This document shows positions 40,591 to 48,223 of a DNA stretch of 64,000 nucleotides, piece after piece. The position numbers and the translations under genes are program-made. The stretch is from the NCBI GenBank assembly GCA_039190275.1, contig JBCCYF010000004.1, positions 1 through 64,000 of the forward strand, read 5' to 3'. Every line of letters begins with the position of its first letter. Position 1 is the first letter of the stretch. The notes under the pieces are model-generated. The model searched no databases. It saw only the letters and a program-made list of their open reading frames with translations, and had not been told where the DNA came from. Origin of the DNA: Halovulum sp039190275 (GTDB lineage: Bacteria > Pseudomonadota > Alphaproteobacteria > Rhodobacterales > Rhodobacteraceae).

Positions 40591-41766
40591 TTAATCGCGT
40601 TCGACGCAAAGCGCGACGCCCATGCCGCCGCCGATGCACAGCGTGGCAATTCCCTTCTTTGAGTCCCGGCGCTGCATTTCGAACAGCAGCGTATTGAGCA
40701 CACGGCACCCCGAGGCGCCGATCGGGTGGCCGATGGCGATCGCGCCGCCGTTGACGTTCACGATCTCGGGGTCCCATCCCATGTCCTTGTTGACCGCGCA
40801 GGCCTGCGCCGCAAAGGCTTCGTTCGCTTCGACCAGATCCAGGTCGTCGATTTTCCATCCGGCCTTATCCAACGCTTTGCGGCTGGCATAGATGGGTCCG
40901 ACGCCCATGATTGACGGATCCAGGCCCGCTGTCGCATAGGACGCGATCCGGGCAAGGGGGGTGATCCCGCGTTTTTCGGCGTTCTCGGCCGTCATCAAAA
41001 GTGTTGCTGCCGCCCCGTCGTTCAAGCCGCTGGCATTGGCGGCGGTAACGGTCCCCTCCTTCGAAAAGGCCGGGCGCAGCTTGGCCATCGCCTCCATCGT
41101 CGCGCCGTGGCGAATGTACTCGTCCTGATCGACCACCGTTTCGCCCTTGCGAGTCTTCACGGTGAAGGCGCAGATCTCATCGGCGAACTTGCCAGCTTTC
41201 TGGGCGGCCTCGGCCTTGTTCTGGCTGCTCACCGCAAAGGTATCCTGCATGTCGCGGCTGATTTGCCACTGCTCGGCAACGTTCTCGGCCGTTGTGCCCA
41301 TGTGGTAATTGTTAAACGCGTCCCACAGGCCGTCTTTGATCATAGAGTCGGTGAACTTCATGTCGCCCATCTTCTGACCGGCACGCAGATGCGCCACATG
41401 CGGGCTCAGGCTCATGCTTTCTTGCCCGCCAGCCACAACGATGTCCGCGTCACCCAAAAGGATATGCTGTGCGCCAAGCGCAACCGCGCGCAGGCCGGAG
41501 CCACACACCTGGTTGATCCCCCAGGCCGCGCTCTCCTTTGGCAGGCCCGCATTGATGTGGGCTTGGCGGGCCGGATTCTGACCCTGACCAGCGGTCAGCA
41601 CCTGGCCCAGGATGGTCTCCGACACCTCGCCCGCCTCAACGCCGGAACGGTCGAGAACTGCATCTATCACGGTCGCCCCTAATTCATGCGCTGCAGTATT
41701 TCCAAACGCGCCGTTGAAACTGCCGACGGCGGTTCTGGCGGCGGAGGCGATTACGATGTTGGTCAT
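40591..41766 (-). CDS. phaA: Acetyl-CoA C-acetyltransferase PhaA
   Basis: PhaA condenses two acetyl-CoA to acetoacetyl-CoA, the first step of polyhydroxybutyrate synthesis. The 391-aa biosynthetic thiolase has the acyl-accepting Cys in NQVCGSGLRAVALGAQ (about 88), and the His and second Cys in GHPIGASGCR and CIGGGMGVA. The start ATG follows GAGGAAA. It sits between the phaC-like gene and phaB on the minus strand. Confidence 0.96.
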   Translation of the reverse strand: MTNIVIASAARTAVGSFNGAFGNTAAHELGATVIDAVLDRSGVEAGEVSETILGQVLTAGQGQNPARQAHINAGLPKESAAWGINQVCGSGLRAVALGAQHILLGDADIVVAGGQESMSLSPHVAHLRAGQKMGDMKFTDSMIKDGLWDAFNNYHMGTTAENVAEQWQISRDMQDTFAVSSQNKAEAAQKAGKFADEICAFTVKTRKGETVVDQDEYIRHGATMEAMAKLRPAFSKEGTVTAANASGLNDGAAATLLMTAENAEKRGITPLARIASYATAGLDPSIMGVGPIYASRKALDKAGWKIDDLDLVEANEAFAAQACAVNKDMGWDPEIVNVNGGAIAIGHPIGASGCRVLNTLLFEMQRRDSKKGIATLCIGGGMGVALCVERD

Positions 41767-41811
41767 GGCTTTTCCTCAAGGTGTTATGGTTGGGTGGGGA
41801 ACATTGCATAC

Positions 41812-41821
41812 GCTGCGCAGC
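41812..41821. promoter_or_regulatory. CTGCGCAG palindrome upstream of phaA
   Basis: GCTGCGCAGC is a perfect 10-bp palindrome 46 nt upstream of the phaA ATG, next to another TGC (CATTGCATAC). PhaR of Rhodobacter-type bacteria recognises TGC/GCA-containing dyads (reported CTGC-N3-GCAG). The spacing here is not the reported one, so this is a weak candidate. Confidence 0.3.
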
Positions 41822-41889
41822 AACACATTAAACGGGTGGTTATCCTTATGGCAGGGTCCGTGTCTTCGGCGGGGCGATTGTCCGCGAGC

Positions 41890-43107
41890 CTATGCAGATT
41901 CCTGCAAGAACGCCACCACCGGTTGCCAGACCATATCCGGTGCCTGCCCACCGACGATCATCCCCACATGTCCCAGCGGGGGGCGGAGTGCGCGCGCGTA
42001 CGGCATATCTGTGAGCAGACCGGAGGCCATGTCCGGTTGGGCGATCCTGTCGTTTTGGCCGCATACCACCAATGTCGGTACGGGGCTGGCCGATCTGGGC
42101 AGGGCGGGCCAAAGCCCCTCCATTGGCGTGTTGTCCAGATGCCAGTCAATCAGAAGCGTCTCGGCGGCCCGGCCCGACATCGGGACGCCATCCGCCAGCC
42201 AGTCTTCAAGCGCGGTGAACAGCGTGGCGGCCTGGCTGTCCGGCGCGCGTGTTTGGAAGGCCTGGAATTTGCGGCTGACCTGAATTGGGTCGACGAGTGA
42301 GAACAGATGTTGGAACACCGCTGCAGGCACTGCGCCGAAGACCTGCGACAGACCGCGCAAAATCTGGCGCAGACGCAGTGCCCCATAGGCCCGGGCCACG
42401 CCGCGCAGCGCCTGTGCGGTTCCGGATCCGGCGGTAAAGTCCCAGGGCGCGCCGATGGTGACCAGCCTGCGCATGCCACCAAGCGTCAGCGCGTGCCCCG
42501 CGCACATCGTCCCGCCCATACAGTACCCCAGCACCGCCGCCGGCTGCCCGCCCAATCCGTGGGCCAGGGCAAGCGCGTTGGACAACGGGCCGGACATGTA
42601 GTCATGCATGTCAAACCGCAGCTCCGCCGCGCCCGGTGTACCCCAGTCCAGAAGCAATGGTCGCAGGCCAGCCGACGCCATTGCGCGCAGGATCGAGTTT
42701 CCCTGCATAAGATCAAGCACATAGGCCCGGTTGATCAGGGACGGGACCACCAGAACAATCGGTCCGGCCGGATCCGTCGCCTCGGGGCATTGACCGTAGT
42801 CCAGTACCCGCACCCCGCCCTGCTGCCAAAGCGTCGGCGGTTCGACGACGGTCCGGCGATAGGGGTGGCATTGCCAGGCTTCGATCCCGTCAGCAAGCGT
42901 GACCAAACGGCTGAGCGCTTCGGCGGCGACATCAAGCTGGTTGAGTGGCGGTCCGTCATACCTCTCGGCGCCGGGATGCCAGGGAAACGCCGGATCCGTG
43001 GCGAGCGGCGCTGCCAGGACTGCCTGGGTGTAGGCGCCAAGCGCCGTGGAGAGGTGAAGGATCAGCGGCATCGGATGACCGACACGATGTGGCGCGGGTC
43101 CGTTCAT
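41890..43107 (-). CDS. Short PhaC-like alpha/beta hydrolase (PHA synthase family)
   Basis: This 405-aa protein matches the catalytic half of polyhydroxyalkanoate synthases. The lipase-like box is GYCMGGT with nucleophile Cys, the Asp lies in VVCGQNDRIAQP and the His in PLGHVGMIVGG, so the Cys-Asp-His triad is complete. The N-terminal core has IVLVVPSLINRAYVLDLMQG, typical of PhaC. Class I PhaC proteins are about 600 aa, so this is much shorter, nearer class III PhaC, but no PhaE is adjacent. No good RBS supports ATG 43107; ATG 43071 is possible. Confidence 0.75.
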   Translation of the reverse strand: MNGPAPHRVGHPMPLILHLSTALGAYTQAVLAAPLATDPAFPWHPGAERYDGPPLNQLDVAAEALSRLVTLADGIEAWQCHPYRRTVVEPPTLWQQGGVRVLDYGQCPEATDPAGPIVLVVPSLINRAYVLDLMQGNSILRAMASAGLRPLLLDWGTPGAAELRFDMHDYMSGPLSNALALAHGLGGQPAAVLGYCMGGTMCAGHALTLGGMRRLVTIGAPWDFTAGSGTAQALRGVARAYGALRLRQILRGLSQVFGAVPAAVFQHLFSLVDPIQVSRKFQAFQTRAPDSQAATLFTALEDWLADGVPMSGRAAETLLIDWHLDNTPMEGLWPALPRSASPVPTLVVCGQNDRIAQPDMASGLLTDMPYARALRPPLGHVGMIVGGQAPDMVWQPVVAFLQESA

Positions 43108-43285
43108 CGAGTGGTGGTTGGGTGTCGTGCCGTCAGGCTCAGGTGCAGCTCCCACAAGGTCAGGTAGCGCGCCGCAGGCGACGGGGCGCGTGGCGGCTCG
43201 GGCTTTGGTGCCGGCGTTTTGGGATCTGGCGGTTCCATACAGCGGACCGTTTACCACGCAGACTCGCCCGGACGTGACGGAAAAA

Positions 43286-43296
43286 ATGCATTGCAG
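43286..43296. promoter_or_regulatory. PhaR-box-like dyad upstream of phaR
   Basis: ATGCATTGCAG on the plus strand (CTGCAATGCAT on the minus strand) differs by one base from the CTGC-N3-GCAG motif reported for Rhodobacter PhaR. It lies 49-59 nt upstream of the phaR start, in the 237-nt gap between phaR and the phaC-like gene, where autoregulation would be expected. Confidence 0.55.
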
Positions 43297-43344
43297 CCGT
43301 AAAACGGGCGGTGGTATGCGTGGATTAGGCAACAGGAGAAGCGG

Positions 43345-43944
43345 ATGGCCCGCACACGCCCCGATACAGGTGATGTGATCATCATCAAAAAATACGCCAA
43401 CCGCCGGCTGTATAACACTCAAAAATCAGCATATGTCACTCTTGAAAATCTGGCTGAAATGGTTCGCGAGGGTACTGATTTCGTCGTGCGTGATGCCAAG
43501 TCCGCCGAGGATATCACCCGCTCGGTCCTGACGCAGATTATCTTCGAGGAAGAAGCGAAGGGCGAGACAATGCTGCCCGCAAACTTCCTCAGACAGTTGA
43601 TCCGACTCTACGGCGATACACTGCAGGGCGTTGTGCCCGGGTATCTGGAAGCGTCGATGGAGACCTTCCTGCGCAATCAGGAGAAGTTGCGCGAAAGTGT
43701 GCGCAGTGCCTTTGGGGCAAATCCGGCGATGGCGAATTTTGAAGCGCTGACCCGCACCAACATGGAGATTTACGAGAACGCCATGCGGATGTTCAGCCCA
43801 TTTGCCCAGCGGGGCGAGGCCGCAGCGGAGGCGGAGCAGGAGGCTGAGGCGAAAGCGCCGGCAAAGGACCTGGAGCTGGAAGAGTTAAAAGACCAACTGA
43901 AGTCAATGCAGGACCAATTGTCGAAACTGGTCAAGGACCCCTGA
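43345..43944 (+). CDS. phaR: Polyhydroxyalkanoate synthesis repressor PhaR
   Basis: PhaR binds DNA and PHA granules and represses phasin and PHA genes until polymer is present. The 199-aa protein has the conserved N-terminal DNA/PHB-binding domain IIIKKYANRRLYNTQKSAYV then TLENLAEMVREG, followed by the PHB accumulation regulatory domain (LPANFLRQLIRLYGDTLQGV). The tail is Glu/Ala/Lys-rich with a coiled coil (LEELKDQLKSMQDQLSKLV). AGGAG precedes the ATG. It is divergent from the pha genes. Confidence 0.96.
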   Translation: MARTRPDTGDVIIIKKYANRRLYNTQKSAYVTLENLAEMVREGTDFVVRDAKSAEDITRSVLTQIIFEEEAKGETMLPANFLRQLIRLYGDTLQGVVPGYLEASMETFLRNQEKLRESVRSAFGANPAMANFEALTRTNMEIYENAMRMFSPFAQRGEAAAEAEQEAEAKAPAKDLELEELKDQLKSMQDQLSKLVKDP

Positions 43945-44409
43945 CCCTGGACATACCTGTGCGTTTTGCGGGGCGCTGCTTAGCCAAGGTTCGGCGTGCG
44001 CGCGATGGGCTTATACCGAAAATTTCGGGGACAGAAGCAGTTGGCCACATGGGGCCATGGCATTGCCGGATATCCCGAACGCGCACATATCCAGCGGGTT
44101 GACGAAAACACTTCAAGTGACCGGCGTTGATGGCGACAGAAGTCAAAGGTTTCAACAGGTTTGGTGGTATCAGGCGTTTGTCGTTCTAGGCGATACGCCA
44201 TCGATGCGCGAAGACCCAGTTGCCATGCGCAGCCGATTGGCTTTGCCCTATTGGGGCAACTCAGGTTTCCAGTGGCTGCCGCCGAAAAATCCCGAGTCCG
44301 TGCAATCCCATAGGGTTTTGATGTTCTCCTGAATGATCAGGTGACGTAAAGCACGTGCACGCCTGAGCAATCGGGAGCGCTTTGTATTCCGATATAAAAT
44401 CGAAACGCC
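43945..44409. other. 465-nt intergenic region without a recognised gene
   Basis: Between phaR and the EAL gene I see no recognised coding sequence, RNA gene or clear terminator. The longest open frame (44057-44332, plus) has no family resemblance and no good ribosome-binding site. Minus-strand frames of similar length are equally unconvincing. The segment may be a decayed gene or a regulatory RNA locus. Confidence 0.5.
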
Positions 44410-45261
44410 CTAGCTCGTTCCGTTCTTGCGCCCGTCGGATGACGAGCGTGGCGGGGCCAGCGTTTCGGCCGGTCGCCCGAACAGAAACCCTTGCATCGCG
44501 TCGACCCCAAGTCGCATCGCGCATCCCGCGTCGGCCGGGTTGTCGATGTATTCTAGGACCGTAAGCATCTCAAAATGGTCGGCAATTTCCAGCAACACCT
44601 TGACCAGCACCTGTGCATCGATGTCGCCATCCAAACCGTCACCAAAGCTTCCGTCGATCTTGACGATATCGAAGCGGTGGTTGCGGAAATGCGAGAAACC
44701 GGTTGCGCCTGCGCCGAAGTCATCAAGCGCGACACTCACACCGCGCGCCCGAAGGTCCGCCAGAAATCTGGTGCAGTTCGGATGGTCCAAGGTTCCCGCA
44801 TCCTCGGTCACTTCGACGATCAAGCGGAACGCCAGTTCCGGCTGGACGTCCACGAACTCGGCCAATGTGTCCATCCACAGATCGCTGTCCAGGCTGGCCG
44901 CCGCGATATTGACCGAGATCCGTGCCGACCGGGCATTCTGTAACTCTTCGAGTGCAAAGCGCAGTGCGGCACAGTCAAGTTCTGCCGCAAGTGAGGTTCC
45001 CGCGACCGCGGGCAGGAACTGACCAGGTGACATGAGCTTCCCCGAGGTGGTCCGTAGCCGGATCAACGCTTCGTAGAAAGCCACATGGGTCACCCGTTTG
45101 GCATCTACCACCGGCTGATACACCACACAGACCCGGCCTTCGGCCAGGGCGCGGCCGACCATGGCGCGGGTTGTCAGCACCTGTGCCTGCTCGTGATCCT
45201 GCAAAGCGGGCGGCATATCGGCCAAGGGCTGTGGCTTTGATCCGTACATTGCATGCTCCAT
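44410..45261 (-). CDS. EAL-domain cyclic-di-GMP phosphodiesterase
   Basis: This is a stand-alone EAL domain of about 283 aa that would hydrolyse c-di-GMP. The signature Glu-Ala-Leu is intact in AFYEALIRLRT, and metal/substrate residues appear in order: Asn in ISVNIAAASL, Glu in LIVEVTEDA, DDFGAGATGFSHFRN, Lys in FDIVKIDGSF, Glu in TVLEYIDN and Gln in MQGFLFGRP. No sensor or GGDEF domain is attached and no signal peptide is seen. Starts at 45249, 45261 or a GTG at 45279 are possible. Divergent from tag. Confidence 0.88.
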   Translation of the reverse strand: MEHAMYGSKPQPLADMPPALQDHEQAQVLTTRAMVGRALAEGRVCVVYQPVVDAKRVTHVAFYEALIRLRTTSGKLMSPGQFLPAVAGTSLAAELDCAALRFALEELQNARSARISVNIAAASLDSDLWMDTLAEFVDVQPELAFRLIVEVTEDAGTLDHPNCTRFLADLRARGVSVALDDFGAGATGFSHFRNHRFDIVKIDGSFGDGLDGDIDAQVLVKVLLEIADHFEMLTVLEYIDNPADAGCAMRLGVDAMQGFLFGRPAETLAPPRSSSDGRKNGTS

Positions 45262-45328
45262 TCCAGGCGTTGATAACACAACGAAATCTGCGTTCCTTAG
45301 GTAAACAGTTGGTAAAAAAACTCAGAAT

Positions 45329-45343
45329 GTTCTAAAAATGTTC
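45329..45343. promoter_or_regulatory. LexA (SOS) box, alphaproteobacterial type
   Basis: GTTC-TAAAAAT-GTTC is an exact match to the alphaproteobacterial LexA motif GTTC-N7-GTTC. It lies 28 nt upstream of the tag start codon and between the divergent EAL and tag genes. Its position in the promoter of a DNA-repair gene supports function. The motif has only eight fixed bases, so chance matches in 64 kb are expected. Confidence 0.65.
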
Positions 45344-45371
45344 TCATTTACAGGATCTAGTGGAGGATACG

Positions 45372-45953
45372 ATGTCGGAGCGCTGTCCGTGGTGTGGAAC
45401 TGAAGAGATTTATGTCAAATACCACGACGAAGAGTGGGGTGTGCCCGAGCATGACAGCCGCGCTTTGTGGGAAAAACTGATTCTCGACGGCTTTCAGGCG
45501 GGCCTCTCCTGGATCACAATTCTGAAGAAGCGTGACGCGTTTCGATCCGCCTTTGACGGGTTCGATCCGGTTCGTATCGCAGAGTATGGACCAGATGACG
45601 AAAGCCGCCTGTTGGCCGACCCGGGGATCGTGCGTCATGGCGGGAAGATCCGGTCGTGCATCCGGTCCGCCCAGCTTTACCTGGAGGTCGAAGCGGGGCA
45701 GGGATTTGCAAGTTGGATGTGGCGCTATGTTGATGGTCAACCCCTGCAGTCCAATTTGCGTGACATGGCGGATGTGCCCGCGGCGACCGATCTGTCAAAA
45801 CAAATCTCCAAAGACCTTAAGAAACAGGGGTTCACTTTCTGCGGTCCGACCATCGTCTACGCCTGGATGCAGGCCACCGGCATGGTCAATGACCATCTGG
45901 TGAGTTGTCCGCGACACGCGGAAATTGCGCAGATGCCGGGACCGGGCGGCTGA
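45372..45953 (+). CDS. tag: DNA-3-methyladenine glycosylase I
   Basis: Tag removes 3-methyladenine from alkylated DNA. The 193-aa protein has the N-terminal CPWCGTEEIYVKYHDEEWGV, the helix-hairpin region DGFQAGLSWITILKKRDAFR, and the C-terminal zinc ligands in NDHLVSCPRH. ATG 45372 follows TGGAGG by 5 nt. A LexA-type box in its promoter region suggests SOS induction. Confidence 0.95.
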   Translation: MSERCPWCGTEEIYVKYHDEEWGVPEHDSRALWEKLILDGFQAGLSWITILKKRDAFRSAFDGFDPVRIAEYGPDDESRLLADPGIVRHGGKIRSCIRSAQLYLEVEAGQGFASWMWRYVDGQPLQSNLRDMADVPAATDLSKQISKDLKKQGFTFCGPTIVYAWMQATGMVNDHLVSCPRHAEIAQMPGPGG

Positions 45954-46023
45954 TCTAGGTCAAAGCGGGGTCACATGCCTGCCTTTAGTGTCGCTGCAAA
46001 ACGATAGGAAGCCGGAACAAGCC

Positions 46024-46458
46024 ATGTTCAAAACGATACTTGTGGCCCTTGATGGATCCAGGCCAGGCCAGGCTGCCCTTCGGCTGGCGCTGGACATGGG
46101 TAAGCGCTGCGATGCCGAGGTCAAGGCGCTGCACGTCCCGCATGTTGTGGGGGACGTGGTGATGGCCGGAACCATGCCGATCCACTATCCGGCGGCGCCA
46201 TCCCTGATCGAGGAGGCTGTTTCGCATGTCCGCGCCAGCATGATCCCGATTGCCAGAGAATTGGGACTACAGGCACCTGAGCTGATTGTCCGTTCCGGGG
46301 ATCCGACCCAGGAGGTTCTTCGCGCAATTGAGGAGGTAAACGCCGACTTGCTGGTCATGGGGCGTCGCGGGCTTGGCAATGTTTCCGGACTTCTACTGGG
46401 CAGCGTTACACAAAAAGTACAGGCGCGCGCCGCCTGTCCCGTGCTCACGGTGGTCTGA
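46024..46458 (+). CDS. Universal stress protein (UspA family)
   Basis: This 144-aa UspA-fold protein begins MFKTILVALDGSRPGQAALR and ends with the ATP-binding motif MGRRGLGNVSGLLLGSVTQK, consistent with the ATP-binding USP subclass (G-x2-G-x9-G-S). Such proteins aid survival under stress and anoxia. The ATG follows AGGAAG. It sits 70 nt after tag on the same strand. Confidence 0.93.
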   Translation: MFKTILVALDGSRPGQAALRLALDMGKRCDAEVKALHVPHVVGDVVMAGTMPIHYPAAPSLIEEAVSHVRASMIPIARELGLQAPELIVRSGDPTQEVLRAIEEVNADLLVMGRRGLGNVSGLLLGSVTQKVQARAACPVLTVV

Positions 46459-46595
46459 CCGGGCTGCGCACGCAAGGCGACCGCGCCCATCACATCCATT
46501 GGACCCCAAAATCTGCCGGACCTCCGACCGGGTCCGCCCTTGACCAGAACGTTGCGTCGGGCTACCCGGGCCGCTGGCACTTTTGGGGATCTGGA

Positions 46596-46913
46596 ATGTC
46601 ACCTCTTCGCATTGTCTACCTGCTGTTGACAGTAGTCGGGTCGGTTTTGCCGATGTGGTACTTCGTTGGTTGGTTCAATGAAAACAGCTGGTCCCTTGGC
46701 GCGATGGTGGAGGCTTGGCATGCGAACCTTGCGACCTCAGGCCTTGTCTATGACCTGACGATCGCGGCTGTCGCACTAACGGTGTTTATCATCGCCGAGG
46801 CGACGGTGCGGAGGGATTGGCTGAGCCTGATCGCGATCCCGGCGACGTTTTGTATCGGGGTTTCATGCGGATTACCCCTGTACTTACTGTTGCGTTCGCG
46901 CGAACTGAACTGA
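46596..46913 (+). CDS. DUF2834 family membrane protein
   Basis: This 105-aa protein has three hydrophobic segments: IVYLLLTVVGSVLPMWYFVG at the N-terminus, YDLTIAAVALTVFIIAEA and a C-terminal LIAIPATFCIGVSCGLPLYL. The WYFVGWFNEN and FIIAEATVRRDW elements match DUF2834. Function unknown. Its stop overlaps the lysA start (TGATG), so it is translationally coupled to lysA. Confidence 0.78.
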   Translation: MSPLRIVYLLLTVVGSVLPMWYFVGWFNENSWSLGAMVEAWHANLATSGLVYDLTIAAVALTVFIIAEATVRRDWLSLIAIPATFCIGVSCGLPLYLLLRSRELN

Positions 46914-48181
46914 TGGATTACTTTCTGTACAACAACGGCGTGCTGCACGCCGAGGATGTGCCGCTGCCCGACATCGCGGCCGCCGTCGGCACCCCTTTCT
47001 ACGTCTACTCTACCCGAACACTGACCCGGCACTACGGACTGTTCCAGGATGCTTTGGCGGGAATGCCGCATCTGATCTGCTATGCGATGAAGGCCAACTC
47101 CAACCTGGCTGTGGTCAAGACGCTGGGCGCACTGGGGGCGGGTATGGATGTGGTGTCCGGGGGCGAATACAGACGCGCGCGCGCGGCCGGGGTCCCGGGT
47201 GAGCGCATTGTGTTCTCGGGCGTTGGAAAAACACCGGACGAGATACGCCTTGCGCTTGAGGGTGGCATTCGACAGTTCAACGTTGAAAGCGAGCCCGAGC
47301 TTCGGATGCTCGACCGCATTGCCGTTTCCATGAATACCAGAGCACCGATCACCGTGCGCGTGAACCCGGATGTGGATGCGAAAACACATGCCAAAATCTC
47401 GACCGGAATGTCTGAGAACAAGTTTGGCATTCCGATCTCGAAGGCGCGCGCTGTCTATGCCGAGGCTGCCCGCCTGCCGGGTGTGGAGGTCGTGGGTGTC
47501 GATGTGCATATCGGCAGCCAGCTCACCGACCTTGAGCCGTATCGTCACGCGTTCGAAAAAGTCGCGGAACTCACCCGCCAACTGCGCGCCGATGGACATG
47601 ACATTCGGCGGATCGATCTGGGAGGGGGGCTGGGCATCCCCTACACCACCTCAAACGAGGCACCTCCGCTGCCCAGCGGGTACGGTGACGTAGTGCGCGA
47701 AACCGTTGGTGATCTGGGCGCTGAGATCGAAATCGAACCCGGGCGGCTGATTGCTGGAAATGCCGGTCTGCTGGTGTCGAAGGTGTTGTTCGTAAAAGAA
47801 GGGGAGGGGCGGGACTTTCTGATCCTTGACGCGGCGATGAACGATCTGATCCGCCCGGCGATGTATGACAGTCACCATGACATTGTCCCGGTTATGGAAC
47901 CGGCGCCGGGCGTGGCGCAGCGGGCCTATGACATTGTCGGCCCGGTTTGCGAGTCAGGCGATACATTTGCCAAGCAACGCCAGATGCCGCCAGTAGGCGA
48001 GGATGCGCTGGTCGCCTTCCGCTCGGCGGGTGCGTATGGCGCGGTGATGTCGTCCGAGTACAATTCCAGACCTCTGGTCCCCGAAGTGCTGGTCTCGGGC
48101 GATCAATTCGCCGTGGTTCGCGCGCGTCCAACATTTGACGAAATGCTCTCGCGCGATACCATACCTGAATGGCTGGAGTGA
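46913..48181 (+). CDS. lysA: Diaminopimelate decarboxylase
   Basis: LysA decarboxylates meso-diaminopimelate to lysine, a PLP-dependent last step of lysine synthesis. The 422-aa protein has the PLP-binding Lys in CYAMKANSNLAVVKTL (about 61), the GGEYRRARAAGV loop, the HIGSQLTDLEPYRHAF motif, the Gly-rich DLGGGLGIPY, and the interface CESGD motif in GPVCESGDTFAKQRQ. ATG 46913 gives the family start MDYFLYNNGVLHAEDV. Confidence 0.97.
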   Translation: MDYFLYNNGVLHAEDVPLPDIAAAVGTPFYVYSTRTLTRHYGLFQDALAGMPHLICYAMKANSNLAVVKTLGALGAGMDVVSGGEYRRARAAGVPGERIVFSGVGKTPDEIRLALEGGIRQFNVESEPELRMLDRIAVSMNTRAPITVRVNPDVDAKTHAKISTGMSENKFGIPISKARAVYAEAARLPGVEVVGVDVHIGSQLTDLEPYRHAFEKVAELTRQLRADGHDIRRIDLGGGLGIPYTTSNEAPPLPSGYGDVVRETVGDLGAEIEIEPGRLIAGNAGLLVSKVLFVKEGEGRDFLILDAAMNDLIRPAMYDSHHDIVPVMEPAPGVAQRAYDIVGPVCESGDTFAKQRQMPPVGEDALVAFRSAGAYGAVMSSEYNSRPLVPEVLVSGDQFAVVRARPTFDEMLSRDTIPEWLE

Positions 48182-48223
48182 CTCGCGGGGGCATCCCGCA
48201 TATGCCATAGGCGGAGGCTGGGA

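Noticed and set aside
41890..43422. Extending the PhaC-like protein to 510 aa with the upstream in-frame start
   Set aside because: The extra 105 residues have no resemblance to PhaC and would run into the phaR coding region. The homologous part begins after 43107.
44057..44332. 91-aa open frame after phaR
   Set aside because: No ribosome-binding site, no recognised motif, and comparable frames on the other strand. Not enough to call a gene.
48182..48223. GCGGG/CCCGC hairpin after lysA as a terminator
   Set aside because: The stem is only 5 bp with no T run, so it is too weak to annotate.
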